Shown piece after piece: positions 37,381 to 47,841 of a DNA stretch of 64,000 nt (positions are counted from its first letter, which is position 1; each line of letters begins with the position of its first letter). The stretch covers positions 3,664,501 through 3,728,500 of the forward strand of contig OY755048.1 in NCBI GenBank assembly GCA_963576565.1, given 5' to 3'. The position numbers were made by a program, and so were the translations under genes. The notes beneath the pieces were generated by a model, which searched no databases, was not told the DNA's origin, and saw only the letters and a list, made by a program, of their open reading frames with translations. This DNA is from Aspidapion aeneum. Its lineage: Eukaryota > Arthropoda > Insecta > Coleoptera > Brentidae.

Positions 37381-37774
37381 TCATTTTGAGCACTGATTGT
37401 GCACAGGTGTTCCGGGAAGAAACAATAACATTCCAAATTTGAATCCAATTGCGAAATCATTAAAATTAAGCAATTCCAGGACCGAAATATTATTATTAAA
37501 TTGACCTTTTATATTTATAGGCACTTGAAATCAGAAAGTTTCAAGTTTTGCCATGAAATTAGGATTTGAATTACCAAAATGTTTGGATGAAATTCGTAGA
37601 GAGGTTTCAAGACGTAAAAATATCGATAAATTTTTAATGACTTTTTCCATAAAACGTTTTATTTGGCTTGAGTTTTTCCGCTGATAGTTTCGTACGAAAT
37701 GTTTATTCAAAGAATTGCACAATAAGATAAGATTTTCAAATAATAGAAACGGCAGAATCTTCTCGGGATACAAA
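37381..37774. other. Unassigned sequence
   Basis: AT-rich interval between the RTE fragment and the GTCGAAA-type repeat. An 80-codon ORF on the minus strand (37531-37773) has no recognised domain. Confidence 0.35.
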
Positions 37775-38120
37775 TGGTCTAACCGAAAATAAAAGAATTG
37801 AAAATAGTATAGACGAAAATAATTTAAACGACACGTAGTTTTGTTGGTCCGTAAAACAGTCGAAACTAATATAGTCTAAAATAATTTAGACGAAGCGTAA
37901 AAATGTCGAAACGTAAAAGCATCGAAACGGAGTTCGAATTGCAGAATGATTGAACCGAGGATTGAACCGTAAAAAAGTCGAAAAATAAAAAAATCGAAAA
38001 TGAAAAGAAATGAAAGCAATTCAATCGAAACGTATATTTGTGGATCCGTAAAGTTGTCGAAAATAATATAATCGAAAATAATTTAAACGAATCGTAATTT
38101 TGTCGATCCATAAAAATGTC
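37775..38120. repeat. GTCGAAA-type iterated repeat, left arm
   Basis: Degenerate units built from GTCGAAAATAAT, TTTAAACGAA and CGTAATTTTGTCGATCCGTA recur throughout. The right arm at 39141-40020 has the same vocabulary, mostly in reverse complement. The pair resembles a foldback element with tandem-repeat arms. Confidence 0.6.
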
Positions 38121-38130
38121 AAAAATAATA

Positions 38131-38955
38131 CTACTACTACTATGTCGGTTTAGAACGTTTTTCTACGTTGTCCGACGCCTATTCTCCACCTCCTTCGATC
38201 CTAACAATCATCTTCTCTCAGATTCTTTTGACTCATTGATCTTTGGATTGACATTCTAGTTTAGGACGTCCTCTTTTTCTGCGCCCTACTGGTTGCCACT
38301 CTAGGACCTGTTTTGGTAATCTTTCGTCGTTCATCCGTTGTACATGGCCGTACCATATCAATTGCCTTTTAGTGATGTCCCTCGATTCCCATTCTTTCTT
38401 TTATGATCTCATTTCTTATGTGATCTAATCTAGATATTCTCATTGATCTTTTTATTGCATCCATTTCGACTCTTTCCATTTTTGTTTTGTATTTTTCTGT
38501 TACGCGACAAGTCTCTATTCCATACAACAGCGTGCTTTTTACCATTGTTTCATATATGTTAAATTTTACATTCTTAACATCCAATAACCTTTTTTGCTTT
38601 TACTATTCTTTTTTCCAATTCTTTACAGTCTGTTCGTGTCTTATCAAATGTGACACCCAAGTATACATACTCATTGCATGGAGATATTGTTTGTCCATTG
38701 TCTAGTTCTAACCCACTGGATTCGTTTCCAATACATAAGTACTGTGTCTTGTCCACGTTCACTGTTAGTCCCCACTCTTGGTATTCTTCCGTTAACTTTC
38801 TCATCATATACTCCATGTCTTTATTATCATTAGCTACAATTACTTGGTCGTCAGCAAACTGTAGTGTGTATATAGTAAATCGGTCGTTAAGTTGTATTCC
38901 CATGCCGTGCACTTTACGTTTCCAGTTTTTTAGAGCCACTGCGATATATATTTTA
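38131..38955 (-). mobile_element. 5'-truncated FADD-type LINE with (CTA)n tail and 10-bp TSD
   Basis: Flanked by AAAAATAATA at 38121-38130 and 38956-38965. The 3' end is at the left, as a short CTA-repeat tail. It inserted into the GTCGAAA-type repeat. The same LINE family occurs at 49966-50816 with a (TA)n tail. Confidence 0.72.
38150..38939 (-). pseudogene. LINE reverse transcriptase C-terminal half (FADD motif)
   Basis: The 121-codon ORF at 38574-38939 contains LQFADDQVIVAND (RT catalytic box), then VNVDKTQYLCIGN and YVYLGVTFDK. A second frame at 38369-38584 gives LLYGIETCRVTEK. The tail (about 38150-38370) reads [20 protein letters not shown] then GRRKRGRP. At least one frameshift separates the pieces. 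Upstream RT motifs and the endonuclease are missing, so the copy is inactive. Confidence 0.78.
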
Positions 38956-38967
38956 AAAAATAATATA

Positions 38968-39140
38968 CAGTCGAACCTCTCTAACTCGAACCTCTATAAC
39001 TCGAACCTCTCTATAACTCGAACCTTTGAAGCGGTCCCATGTATTTTAACCCATGTAACTCAAGTTTCTATAACTCGAACTCTCCATAACTCGAACTGTT
39101 TTGGTTGTCCCTTCAGGTTCGAGTTATAGAGGTTCGACTG
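38968..39140. mobile_element. pogo/Tigger-like MITE
   Basis: 173 bp, TA-flanked (38966-38967, 39141-39142). It begins CAGTCGAACCTCTCTAACTC and ends GAGTTATAGAGGTTCGACTG. The interior repeats TAACTCGAACCTCT. A TA target plus CAGT-GAACCTC ends is typical of Tigger/pogo miniature elements. Confidence 0.8.
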
Positions 39141-40020
39141 TAATCTAAAATTAAACGCAACAACGCGAAACGCAATGGAGAAGAAACGCAAAATCATCGA
39201 AACGTAAAAAAGTCGAACCGTAAAAAAGTCGAATCGACAATTTTATAACGCAGCTGCAAAAATATCTCCATGTAGCCAAGGGTATCGTTATTTTATATTA
39301 GCCTAACTTAAGAGTCTATCCAAAGCTAACCTGTCCGTGCTAGTTCAACGAAATTAGCCAAGAAATTTTGCTAAATATGGCCACATCGCACCTTCATTTT
39401 CGACCTTTCTATGGTTCAATTTTTTTGCGTTTCGACAAAACTACGTTTTCATGATTTTGCGTCTCTTCTCCAATGCGTACCGTAACCAAGAAATTTTGCT
39501 AAATATGGCAACATAAAACCTTCATTTTCGACTTTTCTATTCTTCAATCTGTTTGCGTGTCGACAAAACTACCGCACGCTTAGTTTTCAACTAAATTATT
39601 TTACGATTGGTTTAAATTATTTTCGACTGTATTATTTTCGACAATTTTACGGATCGACAAAAATACGTTTCGCTTGAATTACTTTGATTTTTAATGGTGT
39701 CTTTTCGACTTTTTACGGTTCGGTCTTTATGCGATCCCACTTTTTTCACGGCTCTACCATTCTGCGTTTCGACTGAACTCCGTTTCGATTCTTTAAGCTT
39801 TTGATTATATTATTTTCGACACTTTTACGGATCGATGAAATTACGCTCCGTCTAAAATATTTTTGACTATATTATTTTCGACAATTTCACGGATCGACAA
39901 AACTACATTTCGTTTAAATTATTTTCGGCTTTTTTACTTTTGATTGTTTTACGACCAAATTACGGTTCGACATTTTTTTTCGACTATTTTAAGTTTCGAC
40001 AAAACATTTTTCGATGTTTT
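39141..40020. repeat. GTCGAAA-type iterated repeat, right arm
   Basis: Repeated ATTATTTTCGAC, TTTTACGGATCGAC and ACGTTTCG units, the complement of the left arm's units, with a few in the same orientation near 39190-39230. Two blocks around 39360-39440 and 39485-39560 are direct repeats of each other. Confidence 0.6.
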
Positions 40021-40434
40021 GGTGAGTCGCCATACAAATGTTTATATAGAAGTCTGTAACAAATTTTTGATATTATGGATAATAGATAAAATGTCAAATT
40101 CTTATAAACCATTTCAATTTATTATAGATAGCCAGGTTTACGTTGTTTGATATATTTAGATTTTATTAAGATAGACATAAAGCCAATAGCGTTTTAAAAC
40201 TTCTAAATAACTAAAAACTTTTACCTATCTATTTTTAAACCAGGCAGGAGTTCCCCCAAGGCATAAAGAATTTCAAAAACTATTTTCATGACATATTTTA
40301 TTTGGATAAAGATTGTTAAAAGGCCTAAAAATAAAGTTTAGCAAATTTGCCATTGCCATTCAATTAATCTACTTATGAGAGTCATAGAAGAGTTACAGAT
40401 TGATTTACAATAAATTGGTAAAAAAAAATTTTTA
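40021..40434. other. Unassigned AT-rich sequence
   Basis: No gene or repeat family recognised. Confidence 0.35.
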
Positions 40435-40843
40435 AGCCTTTATAAAATGCACTAAAAATTAAAAAATAATTTTCTAACATTCTAATATTATCATAATAAT
40501 AAAAGCTATGGCCGACTGATGGAAATTTTGACGACGTTAGCACGATAAGATATCCGTATCAATTAAACATCACTATTTGCAAGAATCAATCTAGCAGAAA
40601 AATCCAGAGGTACCAAACCCACCCAGCCCGACCCAAGATACCCCAGCATTTCTCTGACATAGGTATGGCAATGGCATAACATCAAACATATCTTTGATGA
40701 CCTGCTATGTTGAATATTCTGTGTTTAGATCACAAATTTAGATTAACTTATGCTTTGATTTGCGGCCATCGCTTTTATTATTATGGTAATATTAGAATGT
40801 TAGAAAATTATTTTTTAATTTCTAGTGCATTTTATAAAAGCCT
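40435..40843. mobile_element. Foldback MITE, ~80-bp arms
   Basis: The left arm (40435-40515) and right arm (about 40760-40843) are near-perfect complements, sharing ATAAAATGCACTA, TTTTCTAACATTCTAATATT and ATAATAATAAAAGC. The centre is unique and non-coding. No clear target duplication was found. Confidence 0.7.
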
Positions 40844-40949
40844 GTGACGTAGTCTCAGATATCTACTCTATTAAATGAAAATATTTGTTCAATAACAGAA
40901 CAGAAGAGTTTATTCTAGATTATAATGAAATCGCTGATCGTGAGTTGTT

Positions 40950-41345
40950 TGGAAACTCATTTTTCTATTGTGGGAAGGAGAGGGTGGGCGTAGAGGTAGA
41001 AATATATTTTTTGTTTGGGCTGTATTGCCATCGGCCTTTATGCATATACCAAATTTTATAAAAGTCATTTGAAGTGAAGTGTGTCAAAAACGCATTTTTT
41101 ATGGAAGGGGGTGGGGGGTAGGGGTGGGAGGACATTTTTTCATTATTGTTGTATTGTCATCGGACCACTATGTGTATACCAAATTTTATCCAAATCGGAT
41201 AACGGGAAGTGTGTCAAAAACACATTTTTCTATATAAGGGGTGGGAGAATATTTTTTTCTTAATGTTGTATTGTCATGGGACCACTATGTGTGTACCAAA
41301 TTTCATCCAAATCGGATAATGGGAAGTGTGTCAAAAACGCTTCAC
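40950..41345. repeat. Tandem repeat, 116-130-bp units
   Basis: Units contain AAGTGTGTCAAAAACGCATT, a GGGGTGGG run, TGTATTGTCATCGGACCACT and ACCAAATTTTATCCAAATCG. The AAGTGTGTC marker falls at about 41077, 41207 and 41323. A short TTAG/GTTA run follows at about 41356-41390. Confidence 0.75.
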
Positions 41346-41432
41346 AAGATTTGATCGATAGTTAGTTAGTTAGATAGTTAGTTAGACAGAACATCTGAAG
41401 CTTGTAAAAATGGCGGTTAATAACTTAACTCT

Positions 41433-42172
41433 AAAAAATACTCTGCCAATATATGGGCCCCTAAGCTCACACTAGGTACTATAGTTATAGTGTACGTATG
41501 AGCTAATATAACTAAAAACTGAAATATATTTTATTCAACTCCAGACTAAATTACCTTTTGTTTGCTACCACACAAGCCATGTTTTGACTTAAACTAAAAT
41601 TTTTTAAATCTACCCCCACTCTCAAAAAACACAAAAACTAAAATGTATTTTGTTAAACTCCGGACTCAATTACCTTTCGTTTGATATCACACACGCCATA
41701 TTTTCACCTAAACTCTAATTTTTGAAATATACCCCCACCCTTTTTTTAAAATAAATTAAAATGTATTTTATTTAACTCCAGACTCAATTACCTTTCGTTT
41801 GATATCACACACGCCATATTTTCACATAAACTCTAATTTTTGAAATCTACCCCCACCCATTTATTTGGTTTCTGTTCGGTGGATTTTGTTCATTTTTAAA
41901 TGGGACCATCTCGACCCAAGACCCAGCCTAGGTACCAAATTTCATTAAAATCGGCCAAGCGGTTTTTCAGTTATGCGCGTTGGTCGTTACAGACAGACAG
42001 ACAGACATACAGACAGACAGACAGACAGACAGAGGGCGCAACAAAAAAGTTTCAAAATCATCTGAAACGCAAAGATATATAAAAATTTTTAAAATCGGAG
42101 CAACTTTTTTTTTCTCGAAAAAATTAGGATCACCATAGCTCACACTACTATAGTATAGTATATGTGTGAGCT
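41433..42172. mobile_element. Hairpin-ended interspersed repeat, copy 1
   Basis: The left end reads AAAAAATACTCTGCCAATAT, then AGCTCACAC. The right end is a hairpin of AGCTCACAC and GTGTGAGCT around an AT-rich loop. The interior has three tandem units of about 115 bp (ACCTTTCGTTTGATATCAC), then ACCAAATTTCATTAAAATCG, a (CAGA)n tract at about 41990-42030 and GGCGCAACAAAAAAG. An inverted copy lies at 45747. No ORF of note; class not assigned. Confidence 0.72.
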
Positions 42173-42865
42173 AAAAATATTAGGGACCCTTTGCATGTTC
42201 CATTTTCTCTTATCTTCTATTTGAGGCCTGCGCAGTTACCTGGTTTGAACCTTATCCTTTACTGAAGGACAATGTTTGACCTTACTTGTGTTCCAATAAC
42301 GCAGGCTACTAGTTCCTTTATTTAGAGACAGTGTGACAAAATGTAATGTAAATTTAAAATATTTTTGATACCAGACAATTATTTCAAGAGCTACCAATCA
42401 CAAAGTATATAACCTATTATGTATTACCTTGTGCTACCAATGCAGGGTAATCCGCAGATTTGATTTTATGCCAGTTATTGAAAATTATTTTTTATAAAAA
42501 CTGGTAGGTATGTGTTGATCGCAGCCAACGATAAAGACCGGCCATGGCGCGTTATAAGCAAGTCGGCGGTCACGTGATCTTAGGAGTCCCAGGATTCTTA
42601 TTGTATTGCTTAATATATTATATGTTTTTACACAATTTAAATAAATTAACAAAAAATTTTTGTTCTTTTATAGGCAAAAATTGAAAAAAATATTTTGCTG
42701 ATATATGTGTTTATTATGGATAAAAGAACTGAATCTATAAAATAAAAAATTATACAAAATTTGCACTCTAATATCTTCAGGTACATATATTAGGTACATA
42801 TAATATCGTTAGTAACTTCAAATCTATACAAGTCTTTCAAAATTGGACATATCAAACCTAAGCTT

Positions 42866-43141
42866 TTAGTTTTTTAATTTTTCTTTGACTGTCATCACCT
42901 TTGAGTTCTTATTCAAAGATTTATTAGCAGACACTAAATCATTGTGCTTTTTAGTAAAATTATTTAAAAAAACTTTACATGCCCTTAAACTAATTTTTTC
43001 AAGCTTTGACAATAGTTTTTCTCCACAAAAACACTCGCTAGAGTTATCTGAAGAAAAATTTTCAATATAAAACATTTCACAATAATTTATTAAAAAGAAA
43101 CAAGTGATTTTGTGAATAAGTGAGATGGTTTTCCCATTCAA
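42866..43141 (-). pseudogene. Possible downstream transposase fragment in the P-like element
   Basis: 91-codon ORF with a Cys-containing centre (SSECFCGEKLL) and a lysine-rich tail, in the same strand and element as the fragment at 43181-43420. No confident domain assignment. It is listed because it may be the remainder of the same broken gene. Confidence 0.35.
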
Positions 43142-43180
43142 TTAACTGAATGTAGTGGTCGTCAATAATTTATTGAAAAA

Positions 43181-43420
43181 TTACCCAGCACAAAGTTTAA
43201 TATCTATTTCAATAAAGTGTAAGTTAACTACCAACTCATCTTTTAAAAGCTGTATCTTACTTTTTAAATATTTCACACTACCAGAGAGATTACTATCTGT
43301 TAACAATATTTTACAAATCAGTTTTTTAATATTGCGAGGGTGCGGAAGACATATTACCTTAGAATTGTAAATTGATGTGTAGGCACTGGATAACTGGATA
43401 AACAAAGATGAAGCCAACAT
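43181..43420 (-). pseudogene. P-element/THAP9-like transposase fragment
   Basis: 79 codons. The stretch VICLPHPRNIKKLICKIL resembles the LPHPRTxRxx block of P-element-type transposases. It is followed by YLKSKIQLLKDELVVNLHFI then EIDIK, in the position where the family has its first catalytic acidic segment (LDEIxIK). The residue pattern is only partly preserved and the frame ends at a stop soon after. Confidence 0.5.
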
Positions 43421-43971
43421 TAAAGTGTATCCACCATATCTTCGATTCTCAGGTTACCTTTTCAAGAGACCTAATTGTGCAATAAGAAATGACAACTGAA
43501 CACATTTTTCACTCTCACTATCGAAAATGTCACTAAGGATGTCTATTACATCTTATCCAAGATCTTATCTTTTACCACTTCTTTCCCGTTTGCAATATAT
43601 TAGGTTTCAGTTTTATAGTTGGACCGACAAGGAACAACACTAATTACACGTTCGCGGAATTGTTTATCTTATTTTCTTTATAATTTACTCATTAGCCATT
43701 ACTTATTTTAACGCAGCCCACTACAGTCTATTTCGTGGGCTGCGTTATTTTAATAACTTTGATAAAATTCACATAAAATTCGTGCCCGAATTAAAAAATC
43801 GACGTAAACAAACATACCAAAACTGAATACACACATGTTTTATAATGACAGCGGGCCGTGAGGCGTTTTTTTGTGGGACTCCTACGGTCACGTGATATTT
43901 CCGCGCCCGGGCCGGTCTTTCTCGTGGGCTGCAGTGTTGATGGCAACAGCGTTCACCAACTAACCAAAAGC

Positions 43972-44473
43972 AGTGGTGTATCCAGACCCTGATCTGCGGA
44001 GGGGTAATTTAGTCAAACAACACATATATACTTGCTAAATAGGAGCACATATTATCTGTGTTACTCTACAAATTTAGGCCATTTAGTTAATTTTAAACAA
44101 ATATCACTAAGGGTGGTCCGCATTCGGTAATGATAAAGAAAGTTTAATGCGCCGCAGGCAAAAATTTTTTGTGGAAAAATCCTTACGTTTTACTAATCTT
44201 GAGGGGGGGGGGGGTTAATTACCAAAAGTAATCAAGGTTCTGTGCAGTGCGTAAAGAAAATATAAGTACACAGTAAACACAGAACTAATCCTATATTTTC
44301 CTGGCAGTTTTACACTGGTATTGCTCTTTCAGTTTTCCCGAGTTATTTTCGGAACTTTTTAATTAATTTTGCCTACAGAACACAAAACATGCTTTTGGCA
44401 GGTAAATAAAGGCTAAAAAATTTGTTTCTGCAAAAGGTCAAATTTGGGCTTCTAAATATCACGTGTCTATATA
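43972..44473. other. hAT-like end and unassigned sequence
   Basis: CAGTGGTGTATCCAGACC at 43972 resembles the CAGTGGCGTACCCAGG end at 29271, and a G run lies at about 44201-44213. The rest is unassigned and non-coding. Confidence 0.4.
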
Positions 44474-45120
44474 CAGTGTGTCCACGTAAGTTGGCGGCAT
44501 ATGGGAAACTTTTTTATTATTAGCTTTACGAAAAAAAGTTATTCTTCATAAAAAGTTCTGCATGGTCCAAAACCTAAAATGCAACCATCAGATGTCAAGT
44601 TTTTTCAGTCATATTACGAGGTTTGTCAAAAAATGTGATTTTTGCTCTAGAGTAAAGTACCTTTCTTTTTGACAATATCGAAAATTGTTATAAAGAAAAG
44701 ATGTTTAGAATTAAAAATAGCTTTCAAATATTCAACATTGTTTATTTACATTAAAAAAATATTTTTTTCTACATTTTCTCTGCGATTATGTTGGAAATTT
44801 AAGTTTGCACATTAATGCATTGCATTTATTAATTATAAATTTTTTTAATGTAAATAAACAATGTTGAATATTTGAAAGCTATTTTTAATTCTAAACATAT
44901 TTTCTTAATAAGAATTTTCGATATTGTCAAAAAGAAAGGTACTTTAGAGCAAAAATCAAATTTTTTGACAAACCTCGTAATATGACTGAAAAAATTTAAC
45001 ATCTAATGGTTGCATTTTAGGTTTTGGACCATGCAGAACTTTTTATGAAGAATAACTTTTTTTCGTAAAGCTAATAATAAAAAAGTTTCCCATATGCCGC
45101 CAACTTACGTGGACACACTG
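44474..45120. mobile_element. TA-flanked CAGTGTGTCCACGTAA foldback element
   Basis: 647 bp with ends CAGTGTGTCCACGTAAGTTG and the perfect complement; TA at 44472-44473 and 45121-45122. The arms are about 280 bp each (left to about 44755, right from about 44845) and nearly identical, leaving a short AT-rich loop. It is almost entirely palindromic, with no coding capacity. It directly abuts the next element, sharing TATA between them. Confidence 0.82.
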
Positions 45121-45124
45121 TATA

Positions 45125-45746
45125 CAGGGTGTCCCAGAACTAATGGTACATAGTTTAACTGTAGATCCCCTGGGTCAAAATATTACGATTTAGCCATACT
45201 TACCTTAGTCCAAAAGTTGGTACTAACCGAGATACAGGGTGTTAAACTTTATTTTTTCAATTCGATTTTCTTTAATAACTTTTTTACTGATTATTATTTT
45301 TGCAAAAAATAACCATTGTGTAAGTTTTTTGAAATTGGCAAGACGATTCCGTTGAAAATTTTGATGTACAGTTACAGGGTGTTCCCTGGACCACTAGCAT
45401 TGCATTAAAATCAGTGACTTTTCTTTGTGCCTCGGTGTATATCAGTTTTTATGTAAAATAATGGTTTTCCCATCCTTTTTATGTAAAAAAGCTATACTGT
45501 TTTAAAGTCGCTCAGAGCAACGGTTTTTGAAATATTTGCATTTAAAGTTTTTATTGCATGTGACTGATATGCCTAATTTATGTATGATACTTTCTTCAGT
45601 TCATTCTCCTAATTAATATTTTTACAAGAACTAACCAGCATGTAGGTTTTTATGAAATTTGCAAGACGATTCCGTTGAAAAATTTGATGTACTATGTACA
45701 GGGTGTTCTTTGGACCACTAACATTACATTAAAATCATCAGTGTAT
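45125..45746. mobile_element. CAGGGTGTCCCAGAAC element, left arm only
   Basis: Homologous to the left arm of 35260-37189, with the same internal CAGGGTG modules at +110 (45235), +250 (45375) and +574 (45699). It is cut off at 45746 by the hairpin-ended repeat, and no right arm is recognised beyond 46471. Confidence 0.78.
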
Positions 45747-46471
45747 TAGCTCACACATATACTATACTATAGTAGTGTGAGCTGTGGTGATCCTAATTTT
45801 TTCAAGAAAAAAAAAGTTGCTCCGACTTCAAAATTTTTTATATATCTTTGCCTTTCAGATGATTTTGAAACTTTTTTGTTGCGCCGTCTGTCTGTCTGTC
45901 TGTCTGTCTGTCTGTAACGACCAACGCGCATAACTCAAAAACCGCTTGGCCGATTTTAATGAAATTTGGTACCTAGGCTGTGTCTTGGCTCGAGATGGTC
46001 CCATTTAAAAATGAACAAAATCCACCGAACACAAGCCAAATAAAAGGGTGGGGGTAGATTTCAAAAATTAGAGTTTATGTGAAAATATGGCTTGTGTGAT
46101 ATCAAACGAAAGGTAATTGAGTCTGCTGTTGAACAAAATACATTTTAATTTATTTTAAAAAAAGGGTGGGGGTATATTTTAAAAATTAGAGTTTAAGTGA
46201 AAATATGGTGTGTGTGATATCAAACGAAAGGCAATTGAGTCCGGAGTTTAACAAAATACATTTTAGTTTTTGTTTTTTTTAAGGGTGGGGGTAGATTTAA
46301 AAAATTTGAGTTTAAGTCAAAACATGGCTTGTGTGGTATCAAACAAAAGGTAATTTAGTCTGGAGTTGAATCAAATATATTTCAGTTTTTAGTTATATGA
46401 GCTCACACGTACACTATAACTATAGTAGCTAGTGTGAGCTTAGGGGCCCATATATTGGCAGAGTATTTTTT
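45747..46471. mobile_element. Hairpin-ended interspersed repeat, copy 2 (inverted)
   Basis: Reverse-complement homologue of 41433-42172 along its whole length, including the (CTGT)n tract near 45885-45916, the three tandem units and both AGCTCACAC hairpins. It truncates or interrupts the CAGGGTGT element that starts at 45125. Confidence 0.75.
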
Positions 46472-46599
46472 CATATTTTTATCTCCACTTTTTGCTCTTG
46501 TTCTAATACACGAATTGTTATAAAAAAAGTGTAAAAATCGCCAATTTTGATGCTCTATGTATCTCGAGAAAGTTTTTTTTTATTTATAATGGCACTTTC

Positions 46600-46728
46600 C
46601 ATTCAATCAGTTAGAGTTAAAGCATTTTTAAACAAACACAAACAACCAAGTACCTAGCCAGGAATCGAACCCGGACCGCCGATGTGGGAAACAAACATTG
46701 CTACCACTACACCACGACGGCGACAAAG
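46600..46728 (-). mobile_element. tRNA-derived SINE (or tRNA-like pseudogene)
   Basis: On the minus strand an A box (TGGTGTAGTGG, 46704-46714) and a B box (GGTTCGATTCC, 46661-46671) are spaced as in a tRNA, with a paired T-arm (CCGGG/CCTGG). The acceptor ends do not pair and the anticodon loop lacks U33, so a working tRNA is unlikely. The downstream A-rich tail (AAATAAAAAAAAAC, about 46570-46590) supports a SINE. Confidence 0.65.
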
Positions 46729-47263
46729 TCGAGAAAAGTTAAAAAGCCCTGTCGCCCCTAAAGTTACACACCTATTTTTGTGAGCAAAAGTAAGATGATC
46801 AAGTAACCTGTAACAGTAGGTATAGTTTTTGCAATGTCAGTTGAACAAAGATAAAAGCCGACCGTCGGCATATCGTTTAAATAAAGTGACATGGGCGGCG
46901 GTAGATATACCCATGAAAATTATTTCATTTAATTATGGGGTAAACTAAAGAAATAAAAATAGATAATAAAACTTTCTATTCCTACAAACGACACTAATTT
47001 ATTTTCTAACTCTGCATACTGCCGACTAAAGGGGTCCCGAAAGGAACACCTAAAAGCAATTAAAAGCGCATCTCAAAAAAAATCTGCCAATCAGGTGCCG
47101 TATATCCACCTGTGCTGAGTCGGTCAGAAAATAAATACTTTGTGCTCAGACCACAAAGAGTCGCGCCTTTTCTCTGTCGGTAGGGTTGAAATTATACCAG
47201 GAAGATTTTATATGAATTTGGATAACTTTTGAAGGGCAGATTGAAGCAAAATTTCATGAAATT
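46729..47263. other. Unassigned sequence
   Basis: No gene or repeat recognised; the GC content is more ordinary than in the surrounding elements. Confidence 0.35.
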
Positions 47264-47272
47264 GATAGAACC

Positions 47273-47322
47273 ATAGAGTAAGTAATACAATAACACAACT
47301 GCCATAGGCTATCTTACTCTAT
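47273..47322. mobile_element. 50-bp mini-MITE
   Basis: ATAGAGTAAG at the left and CTTACTCTAT at the right, with 9-bp direct repeats GATAGAACC on both sides (47264-47272, 47323-47331). It is among the smallest inverted-repeat insertions one can define from sequence alone. Confidence 0.6.
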
Positions 47323-47841
47323 GATAGAACCCCGTATTAGGAGCATTTCAGATGACTTTGCAAAAACTATACCATTCTAAATCGAAAGACTTACATTTTT
47401 TTCAACAAACAACTTTTCCATAAATCAAAAATTTTCTTTGTTTGAACCCTCCCCCCCCAGATATTGGTTCCAGAACCGCCCTTGGTATATTATGGATCCT
47501 GCATGTTATCTTTGATTAAATTTGTTCAATCAACGATATTATATTGATACATTGAATTTTATTTGTTTAGTCAATGTTTGTTTAATCATTGTTTAAACTT
47601 CAATTCTCTATTTTAAATTTTAAACAAACGGATTTAATTTTCAGGGTGAGTTATTTTAGGGTTCATTAGTTTTTTTTGTGAAAATTTAGTTTGCAGTTTT
47701 ATTTAAACAAAATGTAGAATCAGCTGTGTGAATTTTACTCAGTGGCGGCTGGTGACGTTATAAATTGGGGGGGTAGAAATTTAAATTGCATGAAAAATGA
47801 GAAAAAAAAATTATCGAAACAATTTTATTTTAGTATTTTTT

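Larger units (their letters stand above)
42522..43931. mobile_element. P-like DNA transposon remnant
   Basis: The ends CAGCCAACGATAAAGACCGG and, in complement on the right, CAGCCCACGAGAAAGACCGG form inverted repeats of about 30 bp. Further inside, both ends carry matching GTCACGTGAT sequences. A small palindrome at about 43712-43748 repeats the CAGCCCAC end internally. The minus strand holds P-transposase-like coding remnants. No clear 8-bp target duplication was found. Confidence 0.6.

Noticed and set aside
42173..45746. Inverted copies at 41433 and 45747 as the terminal repeats of one large transposon
   Set aside because: The two are complete, independent copies of one repeat family, and the DNA between holds unrelated elements with their own boundaries.
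46650..46728. Functional tRNA gene on the minus strand
   Set aside because: Acceptor stem does not pair and the anticodon loop lacks the conserved U; better explained as a SINE head.
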